NCBI GenBank assembly: GCA_963932465.1
Contig: OZ010799.1
Location: 161,940,761-162,004,760, forward strand
Length of the DNA stretch: 64,000 nucleotides
Direction: 5' to 3'
Source of the DNA: Maratus speciosus
Taxonomy: Eukaryota; Arthropoda; Arachnida; Araneae; Salticidae
A program made the position numbers and the translations under genes. Numbering within the stretch: position 1 is the stretch's first letter; every line of letters begins with the position of its first letter. The notes below the pieces were generated by a model. That model was not told the DNA's origin and ran no database searches. It worked only from the letters and a program-made list of their open reading frames with translations. Of the stretch, positions 21,777-33,390 are shown one piece after another.

Positions 21777-23237
21777 ATTTGAATCAATCCAAATTTACAC
21801 AAACAAAATGTCAAATATTTTATTTAAAAAAACGTTATGAAGTTATTTTATAGGTACCGGAAAAAGTAAAGGCAATACATAGAATGTAATTTTTTTTTAT
21901 AAATAAAATGCAAGTTTTGTTTTATTTTCTTTTGGGTTCGGGAAAAAGGGTTGTTGTCAACAGCCTTTTGAAGTTGAAAAAGAAGATTGAAGAGGAAAGT
22001 TTGATAACTTCGGCCAATCGAGTCTTGTGAGACTAGTTTATTGCGAATTTAGTTTTATAATGTTAATTCTGAGGATTCGTACGCATAAAGGAATTCAGAG
22101 GTTTTTAGTTGTTTTAGTGCCAGAAATTTCGTACAGTACCGGACGCTATATTGTCATATTTTGCACTGATGGTGGTACGATATGGTTACCGATACTAGTT
22201 TGCAACAAGAAATAAAGTGTTTTGGTACCTTAAATGTTGTTTTTTATTTGTATTGTACTTCGCCGAGTAACATCTTATTGTAATGTTCTTTACATCCTAG
22301 AAGTTCAAGAACAATTTGTCAAGAATTTCAGTTGGTATTAGGCGAAACGTTTAAAATCGAATAATCCCGGTCACTTACCCTTAATTTTTGGACATGAGTG
22401 TAGTTCTGATCTGAAGTGATTGAAAATTGGTCATAAAAAGGGTAAAAGTTTGTTTGAAACAAAATCTGAGTGAATAAGTAAAAGTAAATTTCCTGCAATT
22501 TCCTGCTCCTTGGATACAGCTAGACTTAATATTTTAAATTGAAATTTGACTGACACTTTTTTCTATCGAATAATTTTTACAAAATTTTTGATAATTCAGA
22601 CTTTGTTTTTCATTAAAATGAAAAATCTAAAACTATAAGAGATATTTAAAAATTTAAACTTTTAACAGATATAAAGAAAGCAGCCACTTACAAAATGTTG
22701 TGAATGACATTTAATACAAATGCTTGATGTATCTTACCTAAAAAAGACAATAAATAAAAAAATTGTGCATAGATCATGCATAATTCTAAAGTATTATTCA
22801 AACAATATATAAGACCAATTTAAAAATAATAATTGAAGAATAATCGTCATATATAAAAACAATGTTGGGAATAAGAAATATATAAGGATTATTCCGTTAT
22901 GCGTAAACATTCCATTATGAAAAATTTCAAAATATGAGATTTGGGAAAAGTTAAAAAGTGTTTTGTGTCCACGGGAATAGGACAAATCACACTAGTCATT
23001 TTCGTGTCATTTCGACACAACAAAATTTGCCTTACGTAATTTGCTTTTACCGTAACACGTATTTTCTACTGTTCTCAATTAGAAACAAATTAATGTCGAA
23101 ATTGAATAATGTATTTTTTTAATAAGATTTATTAACTACAAAATGATATTGAGCGTTTAATATTTCTATTGGTCAGAAACTGATTCACGCAATGGCACAA
23201 ACACACCAGTAGTTTTTAAAAGTAATTTTCTCCTTAT
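21777..23237. other. Non-coding stretch
   Basis: No recognisable coding sequence. 21900-22330 has some solo-LTR-like features (a 'TGTTGTCAACAG' start and an 'aataaag' signal near 22210), but no matching partner or target duplication is visible. Confidence 0.5.
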
Positions 23238-23516
23238 TTAACACGTTCACGCCGGCGTGCATCACCGGTGGATCAAGCTCGATTATCCCAACAGGCGACG
23301 TGGATCACCAGTGGATCAAGCTCGATAATCCCAACAGGCGGCATGGATCACCGGTGGGTCACGCTCGACTGTCGCCTCAGACGGCGTGCATCACCGGTGG
23401 GTCACACTCGACTGTTCCATAGAAAGTGTGTGCTAATGTGGGTTACACTCGACTATGCTATAGAAGGCTTGCACTACAGGTGGGTCACACATGAATATTC
23501 CAAAATTCAGTAGTAA
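23238..23516. repeat. GC-rich ~43-bp minisatellite
   Basis: About six imperfect units with the core 'ATCACCGGTGG(A/G)TCA' followed by 'CTCGA'. The first unit starts after TTAACACGTTCACGCCGGCG, the same end sequence as the foldback element at 35460. Units degrade toward the right. The GC content is far above the surroundings. Confidence 0.85.
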
Positions 23517-23899
23517 AAACAATTCATTATTATAAACTTAATGAGAATTCTCGTTTTCATTCAAAAAATATCATTGAATAAGTGCGTGGCTTCTACCTTA
23601 TACAGAAATGCTTTTATATCATGTTGTCCATATTTCTTTAGATTGTAAGACATTTTATATTAAATTCGTACATATGTAGACACTAAAATCATGTCTCTAA
23701 GTAATTTGCTTACTCCTTACGAACTTTCAGACATTCACAATCAACTCTGCTTGTTATATTCGAGTTTAATTAAATAAACGTTGTTCTCATGTTGCTGCTA
23801 TACTCTTGTATGTTTCGCATAGACGATATTCGTCTAAAATTGTCCGTCCTGTACAGATTTTAAGCAGGCTTTTCGGTGTTGAAAACATAAATCCTGTTA

Positions 23900-25869
23900 T
23901 TAACACTAGAACGGCGGGAGGGGTCATTTTGACACCTGAGTACTTTCGCCCGTTGATTACTTTTGTTTGCTTGGGCGAAATCATTTGAAATTTTTTGACT
24001 TTTCCTAAATAGATAACATATATTTCTAAAAAAAATTTCAGCTTTCTAGATTTGTTAGTTTTTGAAATATTTACTTGTATTCCTAGAATGGCGGACGGGG
24101 GTCATTTTGACCCTTTTAGTAAAATACTCTTTGTACTGGAAGCAGCTTTAGTTGCTAACTATATGTTCGAGGAGAATAAAAAAAAGGGTTTAGATTTTTA
24201 TTCATTGTCGTCCAAGGCATGAGGAATACTATTTTGCAAAGAAATTATCTCAAGAGATAGATTCAAAGAAAGAAAAAGATTTTTTAGGTTTGATCAAAAG
24301 ACAACGAGATCTAGCAGACTACAGACTGATAAATTTGCTCTTGCATCTGAAATGTGGAATAAATTTATTGAAAATTGCCAAAAATGCTATCGACCAGGAG
24401 AAAATATTACAGTTGATGAACAATTGTTCCCATATCAGAATAGATAAAAATTTACGCAATATATGACAAATAAATCGGATAAATTTGGAATAAAATTTTG
24501 GTGATCTGTTGACGCTGATTCTAAATACCTCTTGAATGAATTTATCTAGAAAAAGATGAAACAGTCAATCCTTAATTACGTTTATCGTAAAATGTTGTCA
24601 TGAAATTAACAGATCCCCATCTAAACGAAGGGAGAAACATTACGACAGATAGCTATTTTACTAGCATCAAATTAGCAGAAATGTTAAAAGCTAAAAATAC
24701 AACTTTGGTTGCACAATGAAAAAGAACAGAAGATAAATTCCTATATCATTGAAAAATATGCACAGTTCTCTTTATTCATCGAAGATAGTGGAATGTGATA
24801 ATGTGACACTTACCACCTATCAAGCCAAAAGAAAAAAAAAGTGTTTTTCTACTGAGCTCATAACATTCTACTAAAAAAACTGAAGACGGTCTCAAGAAGT
24901 TGCCCGATTCAATAAAATATTACAACGCAACGAAGTATGGTGTGGATATCCATGATCAGATGTGCCAAAAATACTCCGTGAAATCGGCTTCTAGAAGATG
25001 GCATGTACATATCTTTTTCAATATTTTGGATTATGCAGCTTTAAACACCTGGATAATTTATAAAAGTGTAACAGGCAAGTCTATCAATAGAAGAGATTTT
25101 TTATTAAATTTAGGGATGCGTTCAAATGGATCTTACGGTTTCAAAACTCCCAAAAATCTTTTTTGAGTCTTCAGAAAAAAAAAAACACGAAAATAAAATA
25201 GATATGAAGAGAAAAAATGTCAAGTACAGACATGCAATGGAAACAAATCTCAAGAATTTTGCGCACCATGTTTCAAAGTTGTGTGCAGAAAATGTACTGG
25301 AAAAATTGCTATTCCTTTGTTGCAACTGAATTAATTCTTAATACGTGTGCACAATTTGGAGTATTATAAGCATTAAATAGAATTGAAACAGAATGCTTAA
25401 CATATTAACCATTCAGCTACACTTATAATGAAATAACGGAAACAATAGAACAAATTTCTCGTTTATAGATTTAGCGAAAACTTCATTCGGCGAATAAGTT
25501 AGATAAAAAAACACATGTATATATATATTATTTTATAAATTGTGTTTTATTTTAGTTAACATTAGTTTTAATTTGTGAAAATATTAATTTTAAATCGATT
25601 TTTATATCAAATTAATGATTTTTTTGAGTAGTTGTAGTATGATCCAATTAATCGCCATGTAGGCGTTACATATACAGTACTTCTAAAATTCAATAAATTA
25701 TAGAGTAATATTAAATATAAATTATGAAATACACGGAAATTACATATTTTGCCAATGTATGGCATTTAAAATTATTTTAGCGTTTAATTTCAGTATTTTC
25801 ATCGAAGGCTCAAAATGACCCCTTCCCGCCGTTCCAGTAGGTAAGATTTTCCCGCCGTTCTAGTGTTAA
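23900..25869. mobile_element. piggyBac-type DNA transposon, full length but decayed
   Basis: TTAA (23900-23903 and 25866-25869) flanks exact 16-bp inverted repeats CACTAGAACGGCGGGA. Subterminal copies of the same theme lie inside: 'CCTAGAATGGCGGACGGG' near 24084 and, inverted, near 25820; both are accompanied by GGGTCATTTTGAC or its complement. The 1962-bp interior carries a broken transposase gene on the plus strand. Intact ends with a decayed gene mean it could in principle have been mobilised in trans after losing its own enzyme. Confidence 0.93.
24200..25334 (+). pseudogene. piggyBac transposase, multiply broken
   Basis: Reading across frames, all DDE_Tnp_1_7 landmarks appear in order. 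NITVDEQLFPYQN with the first catalytic Asp is at 24415-24417. NITTDSYFTS with the second is at 24648-24650. GVDIHDQM lies at 24941-24958, and RRWHVHIFFNILDYAA near 25000. The C-terminal Cys-rich zinc-binding block is at about 25222-25300 (Cys pairs in CAPC and CRKC). TGA and TAA codons plus at least two frameshifts interrupt it. The longest open piece is 24900-25166. It is recognisable along its length, so decay is by point changes rather than deletion. Confidence 0.9.
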
Positions 25870-27258
25870 CGAAGGCAGCGATGAAGATTGATATTTAGTT
25901 ATTTTCTAAAAACAGTTGAAACAATCAATGATATTGCTTGTTTTATAAAAAATATTTTTTGGAGTTAACGATAGCAATAAGTTAAGAATTCCATGATTAG
26001 TAATGATTTCCATGGTTCCCATGATTCAGTAATATTCTGTGCACCCTGTGTTGATTTGAAACTAGTACCAAAATGCATTTCATCTATTTATATAAAATCC
26101 AAGTCTCTGTGTGTCCCTCACTATTCCGGTAGGACCGCCTCATTGAAATGAGTGATTGTTGAAAAATATTAATGCAGCGTTACCACAGTAGCGCCAAATG
26201 TTAGCCAACTTGGCGATAGCTGGATAATTTGGCGAAATTCCCATTTAAAACCATTAATCTTTCATAATGGAAGTCGCCGAAATTTAATTTAAACTCCACT
26301 CTTTTAAGATATTTTTTCGAAATCTATGGGTGAGAATTTAAAGTACATCTTTACATCTTCCTCCCGATGCTACTAATAAAATAACCGCCAATAGACAACG
26401 GTGTATTGTGTGAGCTCCTAACTGCGCGATTTTAATGTGCTTTAGGTACTTTTCCAGTATAGGTGCCTTGGCGAAAAAGGAAATTTGGTAACATATTTTC
26501 CGGGAACCTATTCACTGTTTCATTTTATATACACACGCATTTTTGTCGATATTTATACGATTTATTTCACATAAAAAAGCCGTTTCTCTAATTTTATACA
26601 GAAACAGATGTAAATTGTACATAAACACATCAATAATGTACATATAAAACAAACAAAAACGCTCATCAAATTTGTTTTCATAGCTGTTTATATGATTTGA
26701 CAACAAATCTCTATATTTTTCCGTTATACGGGACACCATGCCAAAATGTATGCTAATGCGCCAATTATTTCAAAATGTTAAAAAATATTTGTAATTTTGT
26801 GCCAGCAGTTTAATATGAGTTTTATTTTATTGCTTTATTTTATAGCAGTTATTTGTTCACTTATTTTAAGTATGTATTTGTGTCATAATGAAGGGAATGA
26901 ATATTCTATATTTGTGATTCGATGAAATAGTTCGTAAAAGTCTGGAATTTTCAAATGTTATATTTTTTAAATGCTCATTTTAGTATCGACAATGGTTTTT
27001 CTTTTATTTTTCAAATGCTTCAATTCACGATTTTGCGCCAACTATTACGCTTGGCGACAATGGTGTCCACATAACGGAAAAGTACCCAAATCTCACTTTC
27101 TGATGCCCAAATTACGCCAAGCTTTTTTTAAAAAATGCCAAAGCCCCTACAGTGGAAAAGTACCAAACTGTCTATTATTTTGCGCTATCCGTGTTATAGT
27201 TTGTACTATATGCAAGGGGAGTGGAGCGAAGAGTTTAAACATTAGATATTAAAGTTTC

Positions 27259-27487
27259 GGCACAGATGTCTTATACTATCAGATACTACAGATGTCATAT
27301 ATATTGGCGCGATTTTTTTCTGACGCCAATGTCATATACACAACGGGTACTTAACTGGCGCCAAAGTGTCGTAATTTTGCCTGATATGGTAATCCGGATA
27401 TTGTTGTTTATGCTGTTGATGTTTTCGCCAAATTGGCGTCGGAAAAAAATCGCGCCAATATATGATAACGTATATGACAACTGTGCC
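27259..27487. mobile_element. Foldback MITE, GGCACAGATGTC family, copy 1
   Basis: The outer ends GGCACAGATGTC and ACAACTGTGCC, and the inner pair 'ttggcgcgatttttttc' with its complement, make it nearly self-complementary. The middle is the reverse complement of the middle of copy 2, as expected for a foldback element inserted in the other orientation. Confidence 0.75.
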
Positions 27488-28463
27488 AAAGTTTCTATAA
27501 GGTTTCTATAAGTTTCTATAAAGCAGTATAAGCAATATAATTAAGAATAAAATAATTGCAAAATAAGACTAAAGAAGAAAGAAAAATCATGCGTTAAGCA
27601 TAGAATATGAAACACTTTCCAACACATCCTGAATGCTTTAACAAAACTTCGTTATTTAGGGAAAGAAGGTAAATAAGATAACGTTACTTCTTAGATATCC
27701 CGTCGACCAATTTCGCTAAATTAGATAAATCGCCAAATCAATAGTAAAACATTATTAAAAATACAAATAAAACGTCGAATTAATGGTTTTATTGGCCATT
27801 ATTGGCATTTAATTAATTAATGGCAACCATTATTGGCAATTAATCTTACAATTTGGCGACAGTAATTTGGTCGACGCAATAATTAAGAAGTACCAAGATA
27901 ACTAAGTAAACATTTTAGAAAACGCATAAAAAAATTTAAAAATTGATTTCAGCAGTTACCGTCCAGCCAATAGTACCGTTATTACATGCCACTATTTAGC
28001 TAAAATTTAATTTAAACTACTCTTAAAACTACTGAAATCACATTTCCAGATATTATCATCCATAGACGGTTATGTATACAATTCTTTGCATGACCATGTA
28101 TATCATTTTATCTATATTCCGCAAACATTTCTTAGGAAACTAAATGCAGTTCAGCGTAAAAATGCATAACTCCTTTAAAAACCACCTTTAAGCAATTTAC
28201 TCTCATACTCAGTAACCCTTACGAATTCTTTTGTGAAATTTCAATATGAACTGTAGCATTTATACACACAGTATAGTATGCATAAATGTAGTGAAACATA
28301 AAAGCGCATATCATAATTAAAAATGCATTTCTAACAATCATTGCTTGTGTACAATATTTCGGAGAAAAGTTTCTTGGCGAGAAAGAAGTTTGCCAACGTA
28401 TTTTCTGGCAACCTATTTACTGCTTCATACTCACAAGCAATTTTTTCCATATGTATACAATTT

Positions 28464-28636
28464 GGCACAGATGTCATTGGCGCGATTTTTTTCCGACGTC
28501 AATTTGGCGAAAACATCAACAGCATAAACAACATTCGGATTACCATTACAAGCAAAATAACGACACTTTGGCGCCAGTTAAGTACACGGTGCGTATGACA
28601 TCGGCGTCAAAAAAAAAAAAAAAAAAATTCTGTGCC
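28464..28636. mobile_element. Foldback MITE, copy 2
   Basis: The ends are GGCACAGATGTCATTGGCGC and 'aaattctgtgcc'; an A run at 28611-28627 interrupts the right arm. The interior 'caacagcataaacaac' is shared, inverted, with copy 1. Confidence 0.75.
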
Positions 28637-28695
28637 GACAATTTAATATAAAAAAAGCTATTTACCCATTTTTATAAAGAAACAGAAGTAATTTT

Positions 28696-29015
28696 TGCAC
28701 AGATGTCATATACGCATGGGGGTTGGCGTGATTTTTCTATGACGCCAATTTGGCAGAAATCTCGCTTTCGAATACCAGTTACTTATATATTTTTCAATTA
28801 TTTGCTATCATTTTGAAAAGGAAATAACTATAAATAAATAAAAGTTTGAATAATAACTATAGAAAAAAGCAGTTTATATAATTAAAAAACAGAAAATAAA
28901 AGTAAATAAACAATTTATTAATAAATAAAAAAGAATAGCCGGGTTATCATAGCAGGCAAAATAACACCATTTTGGCGCCAGTTAGGTATCCCGGTTCATA
29001 TCTGAAATCTGTGCC
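28696..29015. mobile_element. Foldback MITE, copy 3, with internal insertion
   Basis: The ends 'tgcacagatgtcatata' and 'atctgaaatctgtgcc' and the landmarks 'cgccaatttggc' and 'ttttggcgccagttaggta' match copies 1 and 2. An AT-rich insert at about 28780-28960 replaces the usual centre. Confidence 0.65.
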
Positions 29016-29230
29016 GTAATTTGTATATAAAATATTATATATATTTAGAAACTATTTTTTAATGCGTATAGTGCATATATAAACAAAGATAAAAGTTCAT
29101 TAGATTTGTTTTCATAGCTGTTTATATATTTTCGCAACATATCTCACTTTCTGATGCCCGAATTGCGCCAAGCTTTTTTTAAAAATGCGCTATAATGGAA
29201 AAGTACTTAAATAAATAATTAACAGAAATA

Positions 29231-31047
29231 AGAAATTATACAAACTAAAACTTTTTATTTGGAGATCAAAGCATTGTTTTTAATTTCGATTAAAAATACA
29301 TATATCCTTGGATAACTTCAATTGAAATTAGTTTCACAGCTTAATATCTCATTCCATAAACCTAAACAAACACAAGTGATTCATTCATCGTCAAACGTCA
29401 AAAATATTAAATCATTGAGGTAATCATTCACAAAGTAAGTTCTCCAATAATCAATGGGCAATATTCTAATGACGTCATAGTAGGTAAAATGGTGGCGGTA
29501 TCGTTTGTTTATGGCTTGTAATCACAAAGATTTAATTTTGCAATGTCTCTTAGTTACATTATTTTATTGTCATATTTATGAGCTCAGAACAAAAGTCTAT
29601 TTTTTCATTATTTAGTCATTAAAGACGGAAGAAAATCATAAATGCATGATTTGAAAATTATAAATAATTTTCTTTCTTAATACTAAAAAATAACACCGGG
29701 AAGTAACAGCGGGTTTAAGTTAAATAAGTTTAACTAATTCTGTTGTAATATTCAAAATAACTGTATTTATTAGATTTCAGTACTCAACATCAGGGCCCGA
29801 TTAAACTTTGAAGTTAGAGGAATTACAATGTCATTTCAGGACCTTTCTTTTGGAGAAGATTTTCTAAATTCCATATATATGTCGTATTTTACACAAGTTT
29901 TTGAAAGCTACTTTATATCAGAAATTGTACTAAAAACTGGTTACTTTTTTGTTAAAGCGGCCCACACTATTAGGATTATGACAAGTTGCAGCCAATTTCG
30001 CCAACGTCGTAACCAAGATCGTGAAGCACACACATATAATACCATATAATACCATTTCATGAAATCGTATACGATAATTTAATGTTTTTAACCTTACTTC
30101 AAGTGTGTTATTTATTTTTAAGGCTCACCAATTTAAATTGTCTAATAAATGAATTAAAAAAAAATGTAAACAAAGATTGAATAGAGATGACCGCAAAAAG
30201 CCTCAAATCTGCATAACACTTGGAACCAAACTGTGCAGATTACTGTACACAGTTTTTCATAAATGTGTTTTGTTCTTAAAATGTGTTATTTTCATCTATC
30301 ACTGCGGAACAAGCGAGAAAACTCATATTCTTGCACATGAGTTGTATATATCTTTATATCTAAATTTCCGTCATTTTTGACGGGCTATCTTTCTAGTTTA
30401 TAAATTAAAGTGAGATTAGGGTGAGGTACTCCCTACCGCTCAAGGAAAGGTTCCCTTTGGATTCAAGCGTCTCTTACACAAATTTTATTTGGTCGGCGCT
30501 CAATTTTTTAAAAGAATTTTCCTTCAAGTACACAATTTCAAAAATGCACGGATTAAAGAAGGTAAATTTTATTTTCCTTTATTAGTGGTACAAAAAACAA
30601 ATTTTGCAAAGAAAGACGATTAATTTTTAGGGTTCAAAGTGTTAATTTTTTATATGATGCACCCTGCGTAGAAAGTTGAAACTGACACCAAATATACATC
30701 ATATCCCGAAGTACTTACTGCAAAAAATTAAGGAGGTCACTGAAATATTTTGATAGATTCGTGATTAAAATGTTCCATTAAAAACAAGAAAAATGTAATA
30801 AAACTTGAGCTTTTGTTGAAAAAATCTGAAAAATTATCCACTATTTTTTGGTAATATTATACATCCATTATTTTTTTCGTTGAAATCCGACCAGCATTTT
30901 CGTCACAATGCACTCTTTTCTAATTACATTAAGGATCATAACTCCCCCCCCCCCCCATTGGCTTGAGAAATTAGCTTCAAACTACGGAAAAATTCATTTC
31001 TTTTTAAAGGCTATCGATTCAAGTAGGACTCGATTTGGTTTACTCAA
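29231..31047. other. Non-coding stretch
   Basis: No ORF with recognisable similarity. The block 29480-29520 (a 'gacgtcat' CRE-like site, then 'aaaatggtggcgg') is GC-richer. A C run lies at 30946-30957. Nothing else is supported. Confidence 0.5.
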
Positions 31048-31130
31048 GGGCATATTTTACTAAGAAACCGGGGCATATTTTACTAAGGGCATACCCAAGG
31101 GCATATTTTACTAGGAATATTTTACTCATG
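31048..31130. repeat. Short tandem repeat 'gggcatattttacta'
   Basis: Three near-complete copies plus partial ones, spaced irregularly (15-30 bp). Confidence 0.8.
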
Positions 31131-31194
31131 CCTTTGGCTTTAAACTTACTGAAAGACAAAAAGGAAAACAATGATCGACTTTCAGTAAGTGCTT

Positions 31195-32200
31195 TGTTCC
31201 GATGAGTGCGATGTCTCAAAGAAGTGATTTAACCAAATCAGAATCAAGAGTTGTTGGTCGGTTAGAGGGGGGGAGGGGGGCAAACACAAGCCTAATTAGC
31301 AAAATCCACTGGAGTTTCACTGAGTGTGATTTCCATGATCTGGGACTGTTTTTTAGAGCCTGGAAATACTGGCCGAAAACCAGGGCAAGGTCGTAGACGT
31401 GAAACAACGGCCAATGAAGATCAACATTTTACGCTAACGGCTCGGAGACACCAGAAAATGAATGCTACTCTTCTTCAACAGCACCTTCGTTCGGCTACTA
31501 ACACCACAGTTTCGACTCACACTGTCCAAAACCGACGTTACGTTAACAGCAAGGAACTGTGGTACCCACAGGGAGTGAGCAACGTAGCATGTGAACTGGA
31601 GGAGTAATGAATGACGTAGTATTCTTTTCACTGACGAGTCCCGTTTTTCTGTTCATAATGATAGTAGAACTATTTTCATCTGGAGGGAACGTGGTGCTAG
31701 AAACAATCCTGCGTTCGTGCAAGGAAGTGTCAGATTTGGCGGTGGGGAAGGGACGGTATTTGCTGGAATCTCTATTGATGGGTCTCCGACCTCCACATCC
31801 TTCGAAAGGGAGCTCTTAGAGGTCAGCGATATAGGGATGAGATCCTAAGACCTATAGCAGTCCCTCACGCTGCAGCAATTGAATATGGCTTCATGTTATT
31901 TGACGACGATTGCAGACCACATCGTGCTCACTTGGTGAATGATTTCCCTTTCGAGGAATGAATAATACGACTGGAATGGCCAGCGTGTTCTCCTGAAATC
32001 AACAAAATAGAGCCTGTTTGTGACAGTCTAGGCAGACTAGTTGCTGGCCCCATACCAACCCCACAAACTCTGGGGGTAGTAGGTTCTTGTAAGAGCTCTT
32101 CTCGAGGAGTGGGACAGAATGTCTCAGATTTTCATTAATAGCATCATTGACTCCATCCCTCGAAGGTGTTCAACGTTGCTGGTCCACCGGGGAACTATAC
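31195..32200 (+). pseudogene. Tc1-like transposase, broken
   Basis: Collinear similarity across frames. A helix-turn-helix remnant is followed by GQGRRRETTANEDQHFTLTA and MNATLLQQHLRSATNTTVST (about 31380-31510), then FTDESRF with the first catalytic Asp (31633-31635), the IFIWRERG and VRFGGGG blocks, LFDDDCRPHRAH near 31900 with the second Asp, and WPACSPEINKIEP near 31980-32015 with the terminal acidic residue. Several frameshifts and stops interrupt it; a G-rich insertion lies near 31268. No terminal inverted repeats could be found. The family resembles Tc1 copies that I associate with spiders. Confidence 0.88.
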
Positions 32201-32544
32201 TCCCTACTAAAAACGATTTTCTTTGAAGGGCCTTTTTTAATTCGTTTCTTCTCTATGTACAAGTTGTATTTTTTTTCTTCTGTACACAAATGCTTCTTAG
32301 AATGCATTTTTTTCGGCCAGACATGTTTAATTGTTTTCTCATATAGCCTACATCTATCGATCATCTAAAAAATTTCGCAGTCGCAAAATCCATCCACAAC
32401 CTCAGTGTTCTTTAATTGTTTTGAGAAGTTTATATAATCGTAATATATTTTGCAATTAATAGTTTTCAAACTAACGAATTGGTACTAATGAATAATCTTC
32501 CATAAATCTTATATAATAAACCTACGAAATCCATCAGGTTGCTC

Positions 32545-32800
32545 CAAAAGGAATAGCGTTTAATTCTTAATTCAGTCGTATAGCGAACAAAAATGAATAT
32601 CCCAATTTTACAGGGCTATTAAAAATAAACAAAAAAAGTACAACATTGTTGTTCATCGGAAATCAAAATTTACAGTTGAAAGTTGAATTTCAACACAGTT
32701 ATAAGTGTTCAATGTGAACCGCTCCAGAAGCACATATGATATCGATGCGGTTTCGATAACTCATCCAACACTTTTCTCAGCATAATTATTTTTTTTTGGG
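32545..32800 (-). pseudogene. Mariner-like transposase C-terminus, inverted copy
   Basis: On the minus strand LRKVLDELS is followed, after a frameshift, by RIDIICASGAVHIEHL and a stop, then a 3' trailer that matches the trailer of the copy at 32825-33390. Together the two copies are head to head. Confidence 0.8.
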
Positions 32801-32824
32801 GGGGGGAGGGGCTTCATGTTACTT

Positions 32825-33390
32825 CCATCGCTAATAACTGACATTGACGAACTTAGGACACGCACATCTGCAGTAATTCAAAGAGTCACATCGGACATGC
32901 TGAAAAAATTGTGGAATGAGTTATCGTACAGCCTTAACATGGTTCGCGTTTCTGGAGGGGCCCCCATTGAGCACTTATAGCTGTGTTTAATATACACTTC
33001 CAGCTGTTGTTCTTGATTTACGATGAACAAGAATGTTGTATTTCTTTTTTTAACCTTCTCACCACTGCAAACTGATACATCTGTTCACTAAGCTGTAGCT
33101 TTCACTGCAATAGAAATATTATTTAAATTAATGTATATCGACAGATATAATCCAGTTTTGAAAAATTGAGTTATGATTAATACTCTCGAGAATTATATGC
33201 TTATAAGAAATATATATTTTTTAATATCATGTTAGAAAAAAACATCTTTTTTTTTTTTTAGCCTTTAAAAAAATTACAGATGAAGCAACATTATAATTTT
33301 ACCCTTTTGCTCGGCGGTCGGGGGCTTAATAGTCCTGTAAATATGGGATGTTCATTTAAGTAAGTATACCTTGTATATTATACACCTCAG
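32825..33390 (+). pseudogene. Mariner-like transposase C-terminus with a MITE in its trailer
   Basis: The open stretch TDIDELRTRTSAVIQRVTSD, then MLKKLWNELSYSLNM, ends GGAPIEHL and TAG near 32980. The 3' trailer is split by the TTAA MITE at 33050-33329 and resumes 'tagtcctgtaaatatggg'. The inverted copy reads through this point without the insert. Confidence 0.85.
33050..33329. mobile_element. TTAA-flanked MITE, sibling of 9198-9457
   Basis: TTAA 33050-33053 and 33326-33329. The interior shares 'gttcactaagct', 'attaatactctc' and 'acccttttgc' with the 9.2-kb copy. The empty site is the inverted mariner copy ('ttttaatagccctg' on the minus strand near 32620). Confidence 0.85.

Larger units (their letters stand above)
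26088..29230. repeat. Helitron-like / TTGGCG-rich repeat zone
   Basis: It starts 'ttcatctatttatataaaat' followed by 'ccaagtctctgtgtgtccc', like Helitron 5' ends, and contains many TTGGCG/CGCCAA motifs, including 'gccaacttggcgata' and 'ttggcgaaattcccat', which recur in the 61.7-62.2 kb element. A segment 'tctcactttctgatgccc' with 'gcgccaagctttttttaaaa' is present twice (27095 and 29142). Three hairpin MITEs lie inside. No Rep/helicase coding sequence was seen. Confidence 0.5.

Noticed and set aside
21900..22330. Possible solo LTR (TGTTGTCAACAG start, aataaag signal)
   Set aside because: No second copy, no convincing CA end and no target duplication could be found.
23268..23513. 81-codon ORF with internal peptide repeats
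   Set aside because: It is simply the translation of the 43-bp minisatellite, and is not a credible gene.
26971..27252. 93-codon ORF
   Set aside because: It lies across TTGGCG-rich repeat DNA, has no similarity or compositional support, and is best explained by chance.
29460..29520. Possible gene start ('gacgtcat' followed by 'aaaatggtggcgg')
   Set aside because: The ATG opens only a very short frame and no splice-linked coding sequence was recognised.
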